64,000 nt of DNA from Methanolinea sp. UBA275 (GCA_002506105.1 DAWU01000009.1:52468-116467); one strand, 5' to 3'; positions 1 to 7,680 are shown, counted from the first letter of the stretch. Notes: a model not told the origin generated them from the letters alone. A program made the numbers and translations.

Positions 1-152
1 GGATGTAATCCGGCTATCGTCTCAAGGAGAAGGGTTTTCCCGGAACCGGAAGGTCCCACCAGGAAGAGATGTGTGCCTTTCTTGATCTGGATATTGATAT
101 TTTTGAGTTCAAATCCGGGGAGCGGGAGGCATACGCCTTCAAGCCTGATCAT
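1..152 (-). CDS. wtpC: Tungstate/molybdate ABC transporter ATP-binding protein (N-terminal part)
   Basis: Only the first 50 codons lie inside the window; the rest continues past base 1. The visible part has the N-terminal beta-strands of an ABC ATPase and a complete Walker A motif, GPSGSGKT, at residues 33-40. It would power import through the permease encoded just upstream in transcription order. I chose the ATG at 152 over the one at 158 because a GGAGG sits six bases before it, while the 158 ATG would place the ribosome site on top of the start. The gene overlaps the permease 3' end by 14 bases, so the two are probably translationally coupled. That the substrate is tungstate or molybdate is inferred from the neighbouring binding proteins, not from this fragment. 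Confidence 0.8.
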   Translation of the reverse strand, partial: MIRLEGVCLPLPGFELKNINIQIKKGTHLFLVGPSGSGKTLLLETIAGLH

Positions 153-993
153 GGCCATCCTCCATCCGATGCGTGAGCCACCTGACAATGAAAAAGAGGA
201 TAAAACATACCAGGATCATGAGAAATGCCACGCTCCTGCTCTCCGCGAGTCCTCCTGTCGAGAACCTCTGGTAGATGAGAGTCGAGACCACCATCGGGAA
301 ATAGGCGATCATCACCACGGCAGCAAATTCTCCGACTGCCCTGCCCCAGGCAACGACACCACTGGAGATTATATGACGTCGTACGAGCGGCAGTGATATC
401 CAGAGGAACGTCTTCCAGGCAGTCGCTCCCAGCGTCCTCGCCACGTTCTCAAGCCTTACCGGAACCTTCGCGAATCCCTCCCTGACCCCGTTGACATAGT
501 AGGGCATTGATACAAAGACCATTGCTGCAACAATTCCCGGGTATGCATCCTCGAAAAATACTCCGGCTTCTGCGAACGGGGCTCCTATGAGTCCCCGTGA
601 CATGAAGAGGAGGTAGATCATAAGGCCGGCGACAGTGTGGGGAAGCACAAGGGGAATATCGATGAGACTCTCTACCAGGGGTTTACCCCGGAAATGAACT
701 CTGTTCATCACATACGCAAGAGGAGTTCCGAACACTACCAGGAGTCCCACTGCCACACAACCGGCAGAGAAAGTCAGGAGGAATGCCGTGGCGATTGCCG
801 GATCTCCCGCTACTGAGAGGAGATGGATAGGATCTGCAAGTTCGGGAATAGCGATTGTGAGTATCGCCAGTGCAGTCATGAGGATAAGGAGAGAGCCTGC
901 TACCGAGAATAGAGCAATGAGAGGATCGTATCGTGGGACTCTGAATGCAGGCTTTTCGATGAGGGGATCCTCCTTTAGAATTCCACCAGGCAT
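139..993 (-). CDS. wtpB: Tungstate/molybdate ABC transporter permease
   Basis: A 284-residue polytopic membrane protein with about six hydrophobic segments (roughly residues 28-50, 68-95, 108-130, 152-168, 205-240 and 255-275). Between the late segments lies the EAA-type cytoplasmic loop (residues about 181-200, LENVARTLGATAWKTFLWIS) that docks on the ATPase, typical of the ModB/WtpB/CysT permease family. The start at 993 is preceded by GGGGGTGA at seven bases. It lies 30 bases downstream of the binding-protein gene and overlaps the ATPase gene, giving the usual A-B-C order. Family membership is clear; the choice of tungstate or molybdate over sulfate rests on the WtpA-like partner and the two TupA-type proteins in the same locus. 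Confidence 0.87.
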   Translation of the reverse strand: MPGGILKEDPLIEKPAFRVPRYDPLIALFSVAGSLLILMTALAILTIAIPELADPIHLLSVAGDPAIATAFLLTFSAGCVAVGLLVVFGTPLAYVMNRVHFRGKPLVESLIDIPLVLPHTVAGLMIYLLFMSRGLIGAPFAEAGVFFEDAYPGIVAAMVFVSMPYYVNGVREGFAKVPVRLENVARTLGATAWKTFLWISLPLVRRHIISSGVVAWGRAVGEFAAVVMIAYFPMVVSTLIYQRFSTGGLAESRSVAFLMILVCFILFFIVRWLTHRMEDGHDQA

Positions 994-1023
994 TTCTTGT
1001 TCACCCCCTCACTCATGAACGAC

Positions 1024-2019
1024 TCATAACGGAGTCGGCCATCCTTTCTCCCCAATCCTGCTTTGTTCCACGATAAATTGGATGAATTTTTGTCCCTCTT
1101 CGGGATGCGGTGCGTTTGACGGGATTGTCATCGCATAGACGATAGGTCGTCCTACCCTCTCCTGTCCGATTGACGAGAACCGCTGGAACCCAAGGATCAC
1201 CCTTGCTTTCTCATACCTGTCCGTGTATCCGGTGTGGGCAAGGTTGATCTCTGGTGGCAGGGTGAGGTAGTTGAAGTCCTGGGCTTCCGCAACGCTCCTG
1301 TATTCGAATGCATAATCGATTCCTCCCGCAGCAAGCAGAGACATAAGAAATATGCTTCCATCCCTGACAGCAACGTGCTGGCTGGAGGGACGGAGAACTT
1401 CAGGGAGACGCACGGTCAGGTTCACCCCGTCCTTCTCTCTCCGTAAAGGTGGATTGAAATGGTTGCCGATAACACTCTGAAAAAGACCCTGGTCGTCATA
1501 ATAATCCTCTGCAAGCATGGTTACCATGAGGGCGCGGTACCCTGCTGCGTCGAGCATGGGGTTGGAAAATCCCACCCGGACATCCTGTCGCGAGAGGATC
1601 TCGGGCCAGTTGGTGGCGTTGATCTCATCGTGGTATCGGCTCATTCCGGTATATGCGATCACCATCTCGTTCCTTGCGAATGGAACGTACGAGTCAGTGA
1701 AGTTCTTCCCGCCCTCACCAGAAGGCCTGTACATGAGATCCGGGATGAGTGACTCATCGGCGACAGCAACGACATCAAAAGGCCGTGAGAGATCCGTCAC
1801 CTGGCGGATAGCCTGTATGCTCCCGTGCCCTTCAACCTGGAGGTCGATATCCGGGTTTGCGATTTCATAACGGTCCTCTATCTGGGAGAAAGGACTAAGC
1901 AGGCTTCCTGCTGCGACGATTTTGAGAGGAGTCTTTCCGGAACCCTGCCCTTGGATGCATCCGGCGATGAGAATGCAGATCATCAAGACAATGAGAACTG
2001 GAATACTCCTCCCGGTCAT
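1024..2019 (-). CDS. wtpA: Tungstate/molybdate-binding lipoprotein, WtpA/ModA type
   Basis: A 331-residue extracellular solute-binding protein. Residues 1-20 form a signal peptide ending in a lipobox with Cys21 as the probable lipid-anchored residue. The mature part begins with the oxyanion-binding strand and loop KIVAAGSLLSPF typical of WtpA/ModA proteins, followed by the segment FDVVAVADESLIPDLMY seen in archaeal WtpA. It should capture tungstate or molybdate outside the cell and deliver it to the permease 30 bases downstream. Its start codon overlaps the stop of the preceding SUOX-fold lipoprotein gene by four bases (ATGA), tying the surface proteins and transporter into one transcription unit. 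It is clearly related to the C-terminal half of the fusion protein at 4579-6519. Confidence 0.87.
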   Translation of the reverse strand: MTGRSIPVLIVLMICILIAGCIQGQGSGKTPLKIVAAGSLLSPFSQIEDRYEIANPDIDLQVEGHGSIQAIRQVTDLSRPFDVVAVADESLIPDLMYRPSGEGGKNFTDSYVPFARNEMVIAYTGMSRYHDEINATNWPEILSRQDVRVGFSNPMLDAAGYRALMVTMLAEDYYDDQGLFQSVIGNHFNPPLRREKDGVNLTVRLPEVLRPSSQHVAVRDGSIFLMSLLAAGGIDYAFEYRSVAEAQDFNYLTLPPEINLAHTGYTDRYEKARVILGFQRFSSIGQERVGRPIVYAMTIPSNAPHPEEGQKFIQFIVEQSRIGEKGWPTPL

Positions 2020-2597
2020 CCCTTGTTGCTCCTTATCTCAATAGTATCCACCCATTTGACCCATGCACTTCCTTCCGTGATTATTCCCGGTTCCCGGGAG
2101 ATTATCGCAATCCGGGCGGGCCCACCGTCATCATACGTGAGGGGCTTCCCATCCTGCTCATACATGAGGATGATCCGAAGCGGTGGGGATGGAATTTCTG
2201 ACAGGTTCTCATCGAAGGTGATGAAGCCATTGCCTTCCAGCTGCTCTGTATCGAATACCCAGAGATAGCCATCGGGTGCAGATATCCATATAGTGTCATT
2301 GGGATGCATGCCGCCTGCGAGCGAGACCAGTTCGCGAAGATCAACCCCGGCGCATTCATAAGGTCCAAACCTGAATCCTGTCGTTGAGACGCAATACCCA
2401 TGGCCTTCAGCCCGGGGCAGGCTACGGAGTTCAGCGAGCGTGAGGACCCTTGTATCTGTTCCATTCAGGGTAAGGCGCCAGTCATGGAATGAAGGATCAG
2501 AATAAGGGTCTGTATCCTGCCCGTCAAGGCACCCGGACACTGACAGGTAAAAAGGGATGAGGGCCAGTGTCATGATCATGGCAATCCACTGTTTCAT
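2016..2597 (-). CDS. Lipoprotein with sulfite-oxidase-like (molybdopterin-binding) fold
   Basis: A 193-residue exported protein. A signal peptide ends in LSVSGC, so Cys23 is probably lipid-anchored. The rest follows the layout of the Oxidored_molyb (PF00174) family: LTLAELRSLP at 52-61, a Cys-containing loop (C69, C82), VDLRELVSLAGG at 85-96, the APDGY strand-turn at 107-111, LMYEQDGKPL and a final KWVDTIEI strand. In sulfite oxidases a conserved Cys in the early loop ligates molybdenum; C69 or C82 could occupy that place, but I cannot tell without an alignment. It overlaps both neighbours by ATGA. I see no cytochrome or other redox partner gene nearby, so a role in binding a metal oxyanion or pterin at the surface is as likely as catalysis. 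Confidence 0.65.
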   Translation of the reverse strand: MKQWIAMIMTLALIPFYLSVSGCLDGQDTDPYSDPSFHDWRLTLNGTDTRVLTLAELRSLPRAEGHGYCVSTTGFRFGPYECAGVDLRELVSLAGGMHPNDTIWISAPDGYLWVFDTEQLEGNGFITFDENLSEIPSPPLRIILMYEQDGKPLTYDDGGPARIAIISREPGIITEGSAWVKWVDTIEIRSNKG

Positions 2598-3439
2598 GGT
2601 TCACGGCTCCGGCTTCCTGCCAGCATGCCGAGCACCGCGGCAAGTGCTACGAAGAGCGACACCAGCGACCATGGGCTTCGTGTCGGGGGAGGTGGATATG
2701 TCTCATCCATCTTTGACTCGTAGGATTTGGGAAGTGCATCGGATGATCCCTGGTATCCTCCGGAATACACGCGGATTTCATCCACCCACTTGACATTGTA
2801 CCCACTGGTGGAAGGATAGAGGTTATCGAAAAGATGCACTGATTCGGCTGGCATTACCTCGCGCATATCAGAATTTCCAAATACATGCTTGCCATCCGGG
2901 TTTGTCGAGTTGTCGGCAAAGAACACGAGCCGCATCCCGACATGATAGGAGGGCGGAAACCCGACACCCTGCCGCTCTCCCACTTTAGACTCATCCGCGT
3001 TGAACCAGCAGACTACGGGGTGTCCCTGTCGTGGCTGGGGCTGATAGATATTCTCATATGCGAATTCCACATGATACCCATCAACGGCTTTTACCATCAC
3101 TTCGTCGCCAGGATTCATCCCACCAACGAGATCGCAGAGATCCCTGACTGAGGTCCCCCTGACGGCACCCATGTCCTTGAAGTTCGCGGTCTCGTTTCGG
3201 TCCCACTGCCCTTCCTTATCGGCGACAAAGACCGGGCCCTGGTGGTAGTAGTGTGATACTCCGTCTCCCTGGATGGGAAGGTTCTCTTCCAGCCAGTGGT
3301 AATCGACCGTTCGTTCAGCAAGGATGCTGCTGCCATCGGGGCCATATTTCACAATATGGATTTGCATGGTTGGTGCGGCCGTGGCGATTGTTGCAAGCAG
3401 AACGACACACAAAAGGGTAATCAATAATGGTTTGTTCAT
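2594..3439 (-). CDS. Membrane-anchored surface protein related to the molybdopterin oxidoreductase fold
   Basis: A 281-residue protein with an N-terminal signal peptide (residues 1-21, ending ATAA), an extracellular domain, and a C-terminal hydrophobic helix (about 256-275) with a basic tail, giving an outside-facing anchored protein. The middle repeats the pattern of its neighbours: HYYHQGPVF, GAVRGTSVRDLCDLVGGM, VKAVDGYHVEF, MRLVFFADN and KWVDEIRVY. This matches the second half of the Oxidored_molyb/SUOX fold, but the Cys-bearing loop expected before the R-D-L helix is absent, so molybdenum ligation as in sulfite oxidase is unlikely. It is a paralogue of the 3594-4436 product. Its location between tungstate transporter genes suggests a role in Mo/W handling at the surface; the function is unknown. 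Confidence 0.65.
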   Translation of the reverse strand: MNKPLLITLLCVVLLATIATAAPTMQIHIVKYGPDGSSILAERTVDYHWLEENLPIQGDGVSHYYHQGPVFVADKEGQWDRNETANFKDMGAVRGTSVRDLCDLVGGMNPGDEVMVKAVDGYHVEFAYENIYQPQPRQGHPVVCWFNADESKVGERQGVGFPPSYHVGMRLVFFADNSTNPDGKHVFGNSDMREVMPAESVHLFDNLYPSTSGYNVKWVDEIRVYSGGYQGSSDALPKSYESKMDETYPPPPTRSPWSLVSLFVALAAVLGMLAGSRSREP

Positions 3440-3597
3440 GGCAGATCTGTCCCGAGGGTATATTTTTGACAGGAATCGCAGTGTGGTTCATCGTTGTTGC
3501 CACGCAAATATCGCGTGCATTGGTCTCCGCTGCCAGTAATGCCTTGTGTTCTTCTTGCCATGGACCGGACTGGCATGCGATGCGTGTTACTTCTCAT
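3436..3597 (-). CDS. Possible 53-residue Cys-containing small protein between two surface-protein genes
   Basis: This reading frame exactly fills the 154-base gap between two paralogous surface-protein genes. Its ATG overlaps the upstream stop as ATGA, and its own TGA overlaps the downstream ATG as ATGA. The product is basic at the N terminus (MRSNTHRMPVRSMARR) and carries C27, C40 and C43 in the arrangement C-x12-C-x2-C with a His at 39, which could bind a metal. No clear ribosome-binding site precedes it, and I recognise no family. The double ATGA linkage resembles the other junctions of this operon, which is the main support. The alternative is that the gap is non-coding and the overlaps are chance. 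Confidence 0.3.
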   Translation of the reverse strand: MRSNTHRMPVRSMARRTQGITGSGDQCTRYLRGNNDEPHCDSCQKYTLGTDLP

Positions 3598-4436
3598 GGT
3601 GATTTACCCCGTGTACTATGAAATCCAAGCATCACAAGAAGGGCCAGAACGACAGTTATCAGTGAGAGGGGTTCCCTGGCCGGCTGATTCGGGCCTCGTG
3701 AAGCTGGTGAAGGCAGGGCAGGAGTTCCTGCATCAGTGGGCTTGATGGAAAGTGTTGATACATACTGCACGGATAGCCCGGTCGTGGTGGGATACTTTTC
3801 CTCACCCTGGCGATAGTAGTACCAGTACTGTTCTTCCGCAGATTCGTGCCAGTCCCACACCCCCATCGCATGAATCCCCCAGGGATTCGTGCTATTGTCG
3901 GCAAGGAATACAAGGCGCATTCCATGCACGTACGTTGGTACGTAACCCTCATCAGCCATCCACCAGGCAATGATCATGGGGCCCTGCCTTGGTGGGGGCT
4001 CATAGATGTTCCTGTACGAAAATTCTCTCGAGAAACCGTCGACCGCTTTTACAACCAGGATGTCGCCCTGCTGCATCCCCCCTACGATCTCGCAGAGATC
4101 TCTCACACGTGTCCCTTTCACTGCACCCAGGTCCTTCTCCATAACGTTTTTATTCTCTTCCGGGTTCCAGCGGAGCATCTCTTCATTGCCGGGATCCGGG
4201 TCGTCCACAAAGACCGGACCCTGGAGGTAGTAGTGTGTGATTCCGTCGCCGTACACCGGGAGATTCTCCTCCATCCATTCGAAGGTGACATTGGTCTCAT
4301 TGAGAATAGTGGTCCCGTCTCCGTCGTATTTCACAACATGCAGTGACGTTGTAGCGGCATAGGAGGCCGGGAATAATATGAATATGCAGAGTACGAAGGG
4401 AATGAATTTTGCAATAAAAACAGGAAAATTGCTCAT
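3594..4436 (-). CDS. Membrane-anchored surface protein related to the molybdopterin oxidoreductase fold (paralogue)
   Basis: A 280-residue paralogue of the 2594-3439 product. It has a signal peptide (residues 1-27, ending SYAA), an extracellular domain with HYYLQGPVF, GAVKGTRVRDLCEIVGGM, VKAVDGF and MRLVFLADN, and a C-terminal helix (about 255-273) followed by a short basic tail. As in the paralogue, the Cys loop used for molybdenum ligation in the sulfite-oxidase family is missing. Insertions rich in Trp, Tyr and acidic residues (about 90-110 and 200-220) distinguish it. The start is preceded by GGAAGAG at a suitable distance, and a perfect palindrome overlaps a TATA-like sequence just upstream, so this gene probably heads the surface-protein and transporter operon. 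The function is unknown. Confidence 0.65.
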   Translation of the reverse strand: MSNFPVFIAKFIPFVLCIFILFPASYAATTSLHVVKYDGDGTTILNETNVTFEWMEENLPVYGDGITHYYLQGPVFVDDPDPGNEEMLRWNPEENKNVMEKDLGAVKGTRVRDLCEIVGGMQQGDILVVKAVDGFSREFSYRNIYEPPPRQGPMIIAWWMADEGYVPTYVHGMRLVFLADNSTNPWGIHAMGVWDWHESAEEQYWYYYRQGEEKYPTTTGLSVQYVSTLSIKPTDAGTPALPSPASRGPNQPAREPLSLITVVLALLVMLGFHSTRGKSP

Positions 4437-4471
4437 TATTTCACTCTTCCTTCATTTTTTACTAATTTTTC

Positions 4472-4492
4472 ATTCCATTTCATAAATGGAAT
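4472..4492 (-). promoter_or_regulatory. Perfect 9-bp inverted repeat over a TATA-like sequence
   Basis: The arms ATTCCATTT (4472-4480) and AAATGGAAT (4484-4492) are perfect reverse complements separated by three bases. On the minus strand the repeat includes the TATA-like string TTTATG about 45 bases upstream of the start of the 3594-4436 gene. A repressor bound here would cover the TATA box. It is the only candidate promoter region I see between the fusion lipoprotein gene and the surface-protein operon. Operator function is an inference. Confidence 0.4.
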
Positions 4493-4515
4493 TATCCTTC
4501 AGAAGTAGGTGATAT

Positions 4516-4530
4516 GGGATTCTGAATCCC
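4516..4530. repeat. Short perfect hairpin GGGATTC/GAATCCC
   Basis: Seven-base perfect arms (4516-4522 and 4524-4530) with a single-base spacer, lying 49 bases beyond the stop of the TupA-WtpA fusion gene. On the plus strand it is followed by a T-rich stretch, but no plus-strand gene ends here. It may contribute to 3'-end formation of the fusion-gene transcript or be a protein-binding site. No other evidence. Confidence 0.3.
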
Positions 4531-4578
4531 GTTTTGTTGTTGTTAGTACACCCTTCATGAAAAAAAGAAGAGTGTTCT

Positions 4579-6519
4579 TCAGGCCACAAGACCTTTCAGC
4601 TCTGCGGGGACATTTCCGTATCCCCGGGCCGGGACGATGGGGGTCTGGCCGTCAGCAGAGAGGATATCCTGTCCTGTCTTGTCGAGGAGCATTTTTACCC
4701 ATGCAATGCCCGCCTGCGGGTTCTTGGCATTCTTCGGGACGGTCACTCCATAGATGATAGCTGTTCCGGTCTCGGTGCTGGTTCCTGAAGAGATCGTCCG
4801 TTTCACCTTCACCGTCGCATACTTGCTGTTCTGGGTCTGGTCTGAGAGGTCCATGCCGCTCGGGAGCGTGACATAGGGCAATCCGTTCTGAATAACGACA
4901 CTGCTGTACTCGATGGCATAGTCGGCTTTTCCGCTCTTCAGTTGAGCGATCACGTCAGGACCATCCTTTCCAATCAGAAGCTTCCCATCACCGCCAGCCT
5001 TGGTGACGTCTATTGTATAGATACCATCTGTAAAGGTCCTGGTCATCTTGCCGTGAGAGCCAAGCAGGCTCGGGAAGATAGTGTCCGTCCCATACACGCG
5101 TTCAGCAAGCTGTACGGTCATGACAGCCCGGTAACCTGCCGGATCAGTGTTAGGATCTGAGATGATATACTTGACATCCGGATATGTGAGGATTTCGTAC
5201 CAGTTATCGCTGGTGATTCTGTCAGCATACTTGCTGCTGCTGGTGTAGGCGATGACCATCTGGTTCTTGGCAAACTCGGCATACCAGTCGGCATATGTGG
5301 GCTCCATCATCTTTGGGATGAGGAAGGAGTCGGCACTTGCCAGAACATCAGAATATTTGCCACCCTTGGTAATCTTCTCGATTATCGTGCTGCTCCCTCC
5401 ACCAAAGAGGTTGGCGTCCACGGTGGGATTTGCAGATTCATACGCGGTAGCCAGCTTGGCGAACGGAGTGTTCAGGCTGCCAGCATTGTAAACAATCATT
5501 GGTTTCGTTGCTTTTGCCGCAGCGGTACAGTCACATTTGAACTGGGCGCATTCGCCATTCATGGGGGAGAAGAGACTCTTCCCGTATTTGTCCTTTCCGA
5601 AGTCTCCGATAGCCTTCTGGATTTCAGGGGAGGTGAGGAAGTTCACGAAATTATTGGCCATTGTGATCTTGTCCACAGGCTGCTTGTCATTGTATACTGA
5701 AATGACACTGTAAACATTCAGTAGTATATCTCCCTGCTCAATCACAGGAACTAAACCGAGTTTACCCTTATACGCGAGATACGTCCCTTCATCAGTCAGG
5801 GTGTAAGCCTGCTTCTCGGATGCCATCTGTAACGTCTCTCCCATGCCCCTCCCGGCTTCTATGTACCAGTTCCCGGACTTCTGGATGTCTTTTGCATAAT
5901 CCAGCCCTGCAGACTTCCATATGTTCTTCTCTGCGGAGTGAGTTCCGGAGTTATCGCCGCGGGAGATGAATGAAATTCCCGGTGTATTGGCCTTTCCTAC
6001 TGTCCGCAGTTTCTTGAAAGCATCCTCTGGCTTCATTCCCTTGATACCTGCCGGATCGTTCTCCGGTCCGACGATGATGAAGTAGTTATAGGCAAAGCAG
6101 CGACGGTTCACTCCATATCCGCCTTCCATGAAGGTGAGTTCCTGGCTGGGTGAGTGCACCGCGAGGATATCACAATCTCCTCTCTGGGCTACCTCGATTG
6201 CCTTCCCTGTCCCCTGTGAAGTGATGAGCAGATCAACATTGTACTTCTGTTCGAACATGGGTTTCAGGTAGTCGAGGAGCCCTGTGTCATAAAGGCTTGT
6301 GGTTGTTGCGAGGAGGACTTTTGTCCTTGGCCCTGCTGGTGTGGTCGGAATCGCAGTGGTCGTTACAGGAGTTGCGCTCGTGGTTACCTGAACACTGGTG
6401 GTGACTGTTGGTGTGGGCGTTGCTTGAGGCTGCGTTGTTGTAGTGCAGCCAGCAAAAAACGCTCCTCCTATTAGGAGGGCGCTCAGAATAATGAGAATGT
6501 ATACCTTCTTGGGAACCAT
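4579..6519 (-). CDS. Two-domain oxyanion-binding lipoprotein: TupA-type domain fused to WtpA/ModA-type domain
   Basis: A 646-residue protein made of two complete solute-binding proteins of different families. After a lipoprotein signal (lipobox FFAGC) and a Thr/Pro-rich spacer (to about residue 64), the first domain (about 67-322) is TupA-like: LLATTTSLYDTGLLDYL, SQGTGKAIEVA, RGDNSGTHSAE and YTLTDEGTYL. A linker with the Cys motif C-x4-C-x-C (C324, C329, C331) leads to the second domain (about 340-646), which is WtpA-like: YNAGSLNTPF, DVLASADSFLIPKMM, DYAIEYSSV. Both families bind tungstate or molybdate, so one anchored protein may present two sites, perhaps of different affinity or specificity. 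The ATG at 6519 is preferred to the in-frame GTG at 6528, because GTGAGA lies just before it, as in the paralogue. Confidence 0.85.
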   Translation of the reverse strand: MVPKKVYILIILSALLIGGAFFAGCTTTTQPQATPTPTVTTSVQVTTSATPVTTTAIPTTPAGPRTKVLLATTTSLYDTGLLDYLKPMFEQKYNVDLLITSQGTGKAIEVAQRGDCDILAVHSPSQELTFMEGGYGVNRRCFAYNYFIIVGPENDPAGIKGMKPEDAFKKLRTVGKANTPGISFISRGDNSGTHSAEKNIWKSAGLDYAKDIQKSGNWYIEAGRGMGETLQMASEKQAYTLTDEGTYLAYKGKLGLVPVIEQGDILLNVYSVISVYNDKQPVDKITMANNFVNFLTSPEIQKAIGDFGKDKYGKSLFSPMNGECAQFKCDCTAAAKATKPMIVYNAGSLNTPFAKLATAYESANPTVDANLFGGGSSTIIEKITKGGKYSDVLASADSFLIPKMMEPTYADWYAEFAKNQMVIAYTSSSKYADRITSDNWYEILTYPDVKYIISDPNTDPAGYRAVMTVQLAERVYGTDTIFPSLLGSHGKMTRTFTDGIYTIDVTKAGGDGKLLIGKDGPDVIAQLKSGKADYAIEYSSVVIQNGLPYVTLPSGMDLSDQTQNSKYATVKVKRTISSGTSTETGTAIIYGVTVPKNAKNPQAGIAWVKMLLDKTGQDILSADGQTPIVPARGYGNVPAELKGLVA

Positions 6520-6583
6520 AGGTCTCACGGGTAGACTTTTTTACTGAAGGTATGATGAATATTTCCTTTTAATTACCAGCATA

Positions 6584-6617
6584 AATTAATCAATTGTATT
6601 TCAACTGAATATACCAA
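6584..6617 (-). promoter_or_regulatory. Promoter/operator of the TupA-WtpA fusion gene (copy of the tupA element)
   Basis: Contains an imperfect inverted repeat, CAATTG (6591-6596) and CAACTG (6602-6607), next to a TATA-like AATATA/TATATT (6608-6613). Read on the minus strand, the order is TATATT, CAGTTG, five bases, CAATTG, then ATTAATTT. The same order and nearly the same bases occur upstream of the tupA paralogue at 7681-7711, and a block TGATGAATATTTCC is also shared closer to both genes. Conservation of this block among diverged leader sequence suggests a shared regulator, plausibly Mo/W-responsive. Confidence 0.5.
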
Positions 6618-6641
6618 GTGTACTACTAAAAAAGAAATTTT

Positions 6642-7610
6642 TTATGCCGTAGCCGGCTTGGTGGCGGATGCGGGGCTGGTACAGTCGCAGTTGAACTGGG
6701 TGCAGGTTCCGCTCATCGGGGTGAAGAGATTCTTCCCATATTTATCCTTCCCGAATTCCCCGATTGCAGTCTGGATCTCCGGAGAGGTGAGGAAGTCCAC
6801 GAAGTGGTTTGCCATCGCTATCTTGTCGGCAGGCTGAGTCGGGGTATAGACTGTGATGACACTGTAGACATTCAGGAGGATGTCTCCCTGTTCGATGACG
6901 GGTGCCAGGTCAAGGTTTCCCTTGTATGCAAGATAGGTTCCTTCGTCAGTCAGGATATACGCCTGCTTCTCGGATGCTAGCTGCAGGGATTCTCCCATTC
7001 CCTTTCCGGCCTCGATATACCAGTCGCCCGATTTTTGGATGCTTGTTGTGTAATTGAAACCGGCTGCCTTCCAGATGTTCTTCTCGGCGGAATGCGTCCC
7101 CGAATTGTCTCCACGGGAGACGAAGGAATATCCTGCCGTCTTATTCACACCCATGGTCAGGAGTTTCTTGAAGGCATCTTCCGGCTTCATACCCTTGAGG
7201 CCCGCAGGGTCGTTCTTGGGTCCGACGATGATGAAGTAGTTGTACGCAAAGCAGCGGTGGTTGATCCCGTGGCCGGCATCCATGAAGGCTTTCTCCTGGC
7301 TCGGAGAATGCACAGCAAGGATATCACAATCGCCACGAGTTGCGACCTCGATAGCCTTCCCTGTTCCCTGCGATGTGATCAGCAGGTCGACGTTATACTT
7401 CTCTTCGAAAATGGGCTCGAGATAATCGAGAAGCCCTGTGTCGTACAGGCTGGTGGTGGTGGCCAGCAATACTTTCTGTTTCTCGACCGTCTGAGTGGGG
7501 GTCGGAGTAGCCTGTGATGGCGTGGTAGTTGAAGTACATCCAGCGAAAAACGCCCCTCCAACGAGGAGGGCGCTCAGAATAATGAGAATGTATACCTTTT
7601 TAGGAGTCAT
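6642..7610 (-). CDS. tupA: Tungstate-binding lipoprotein TupA
   Basis: A 322-residue lipoprotein closely resembling the N-terminal half of the adjacent fusion protein. The signal sequence and lipobox FFAGC are nearly identical, and TTTSLYDTGLLDYL, SQGTGKAIEVA, RGDNSGTHSAE and YILTDEGTYL are all present. It even retains the linker motif C-x4-C-x-C (C303, C308, C310) and the following ATKP, then stops three residues later where the fusion protein enters its WtpA-like domain. The pair therefore arose by tandem duplication, with loss or gain of the second domain. TupA proteins bind tungstate very tightly. No TupB/TupC permease and ATPase lie beside it, so it may share the WtpBC transporter at 1-993. 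The ATG at 7610 is preferred to the in-frame GTG at 7619. Confidence 0.88.
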   Translation of the reverse strand: MTPKKVYILIILSALLVGGAFFAGCTSTTTPSQATPTPTQTVEKQKVLLATTTSLYDTGLLDYLEPIFEEKYNVDLLITSQGTGKAIEVATRGDCDILAVHSPSQEKAFMDAGHGINHRCFAYNYFIIVGPKNDPAGLKGMKPEDAFKKLLTMGVNKTAGYSFVSRGDNSGTHSAEKNIWKAAGFNYTTSIQKSGDWYIEAGKGMGESLQLASEKQAYILTDEGTYLAYKGNLDLAPVIEQGDILLNVYSVITVYTPTQPADKIAMANHFVDFLTSPEIQTAIGEFGKDKYGKNLFTPMSGTCTQFNCDCTSPASATKPATA

Positions 7611-7680
7611 AGGTCTCACTGGTAGTCCTTTCGCAGTAAGTGTGATGAATATTTCCCTTTAATTGTGTGCAGAAATTAAT

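Noticed and set aside
3427..3621. Plus-strand frame with a hydrophobic stretch followed by CSSCH, resembling an anchored c-type cytochrome
   Set aside because: It lies antisense to an operon with intact ATGA junctions on the minus strand, has no ribosome site, and ends after about 13 further residues. There are no other heme motifs or cytochrome-maturation genes. It is probably a chance reading of the opposite strand.
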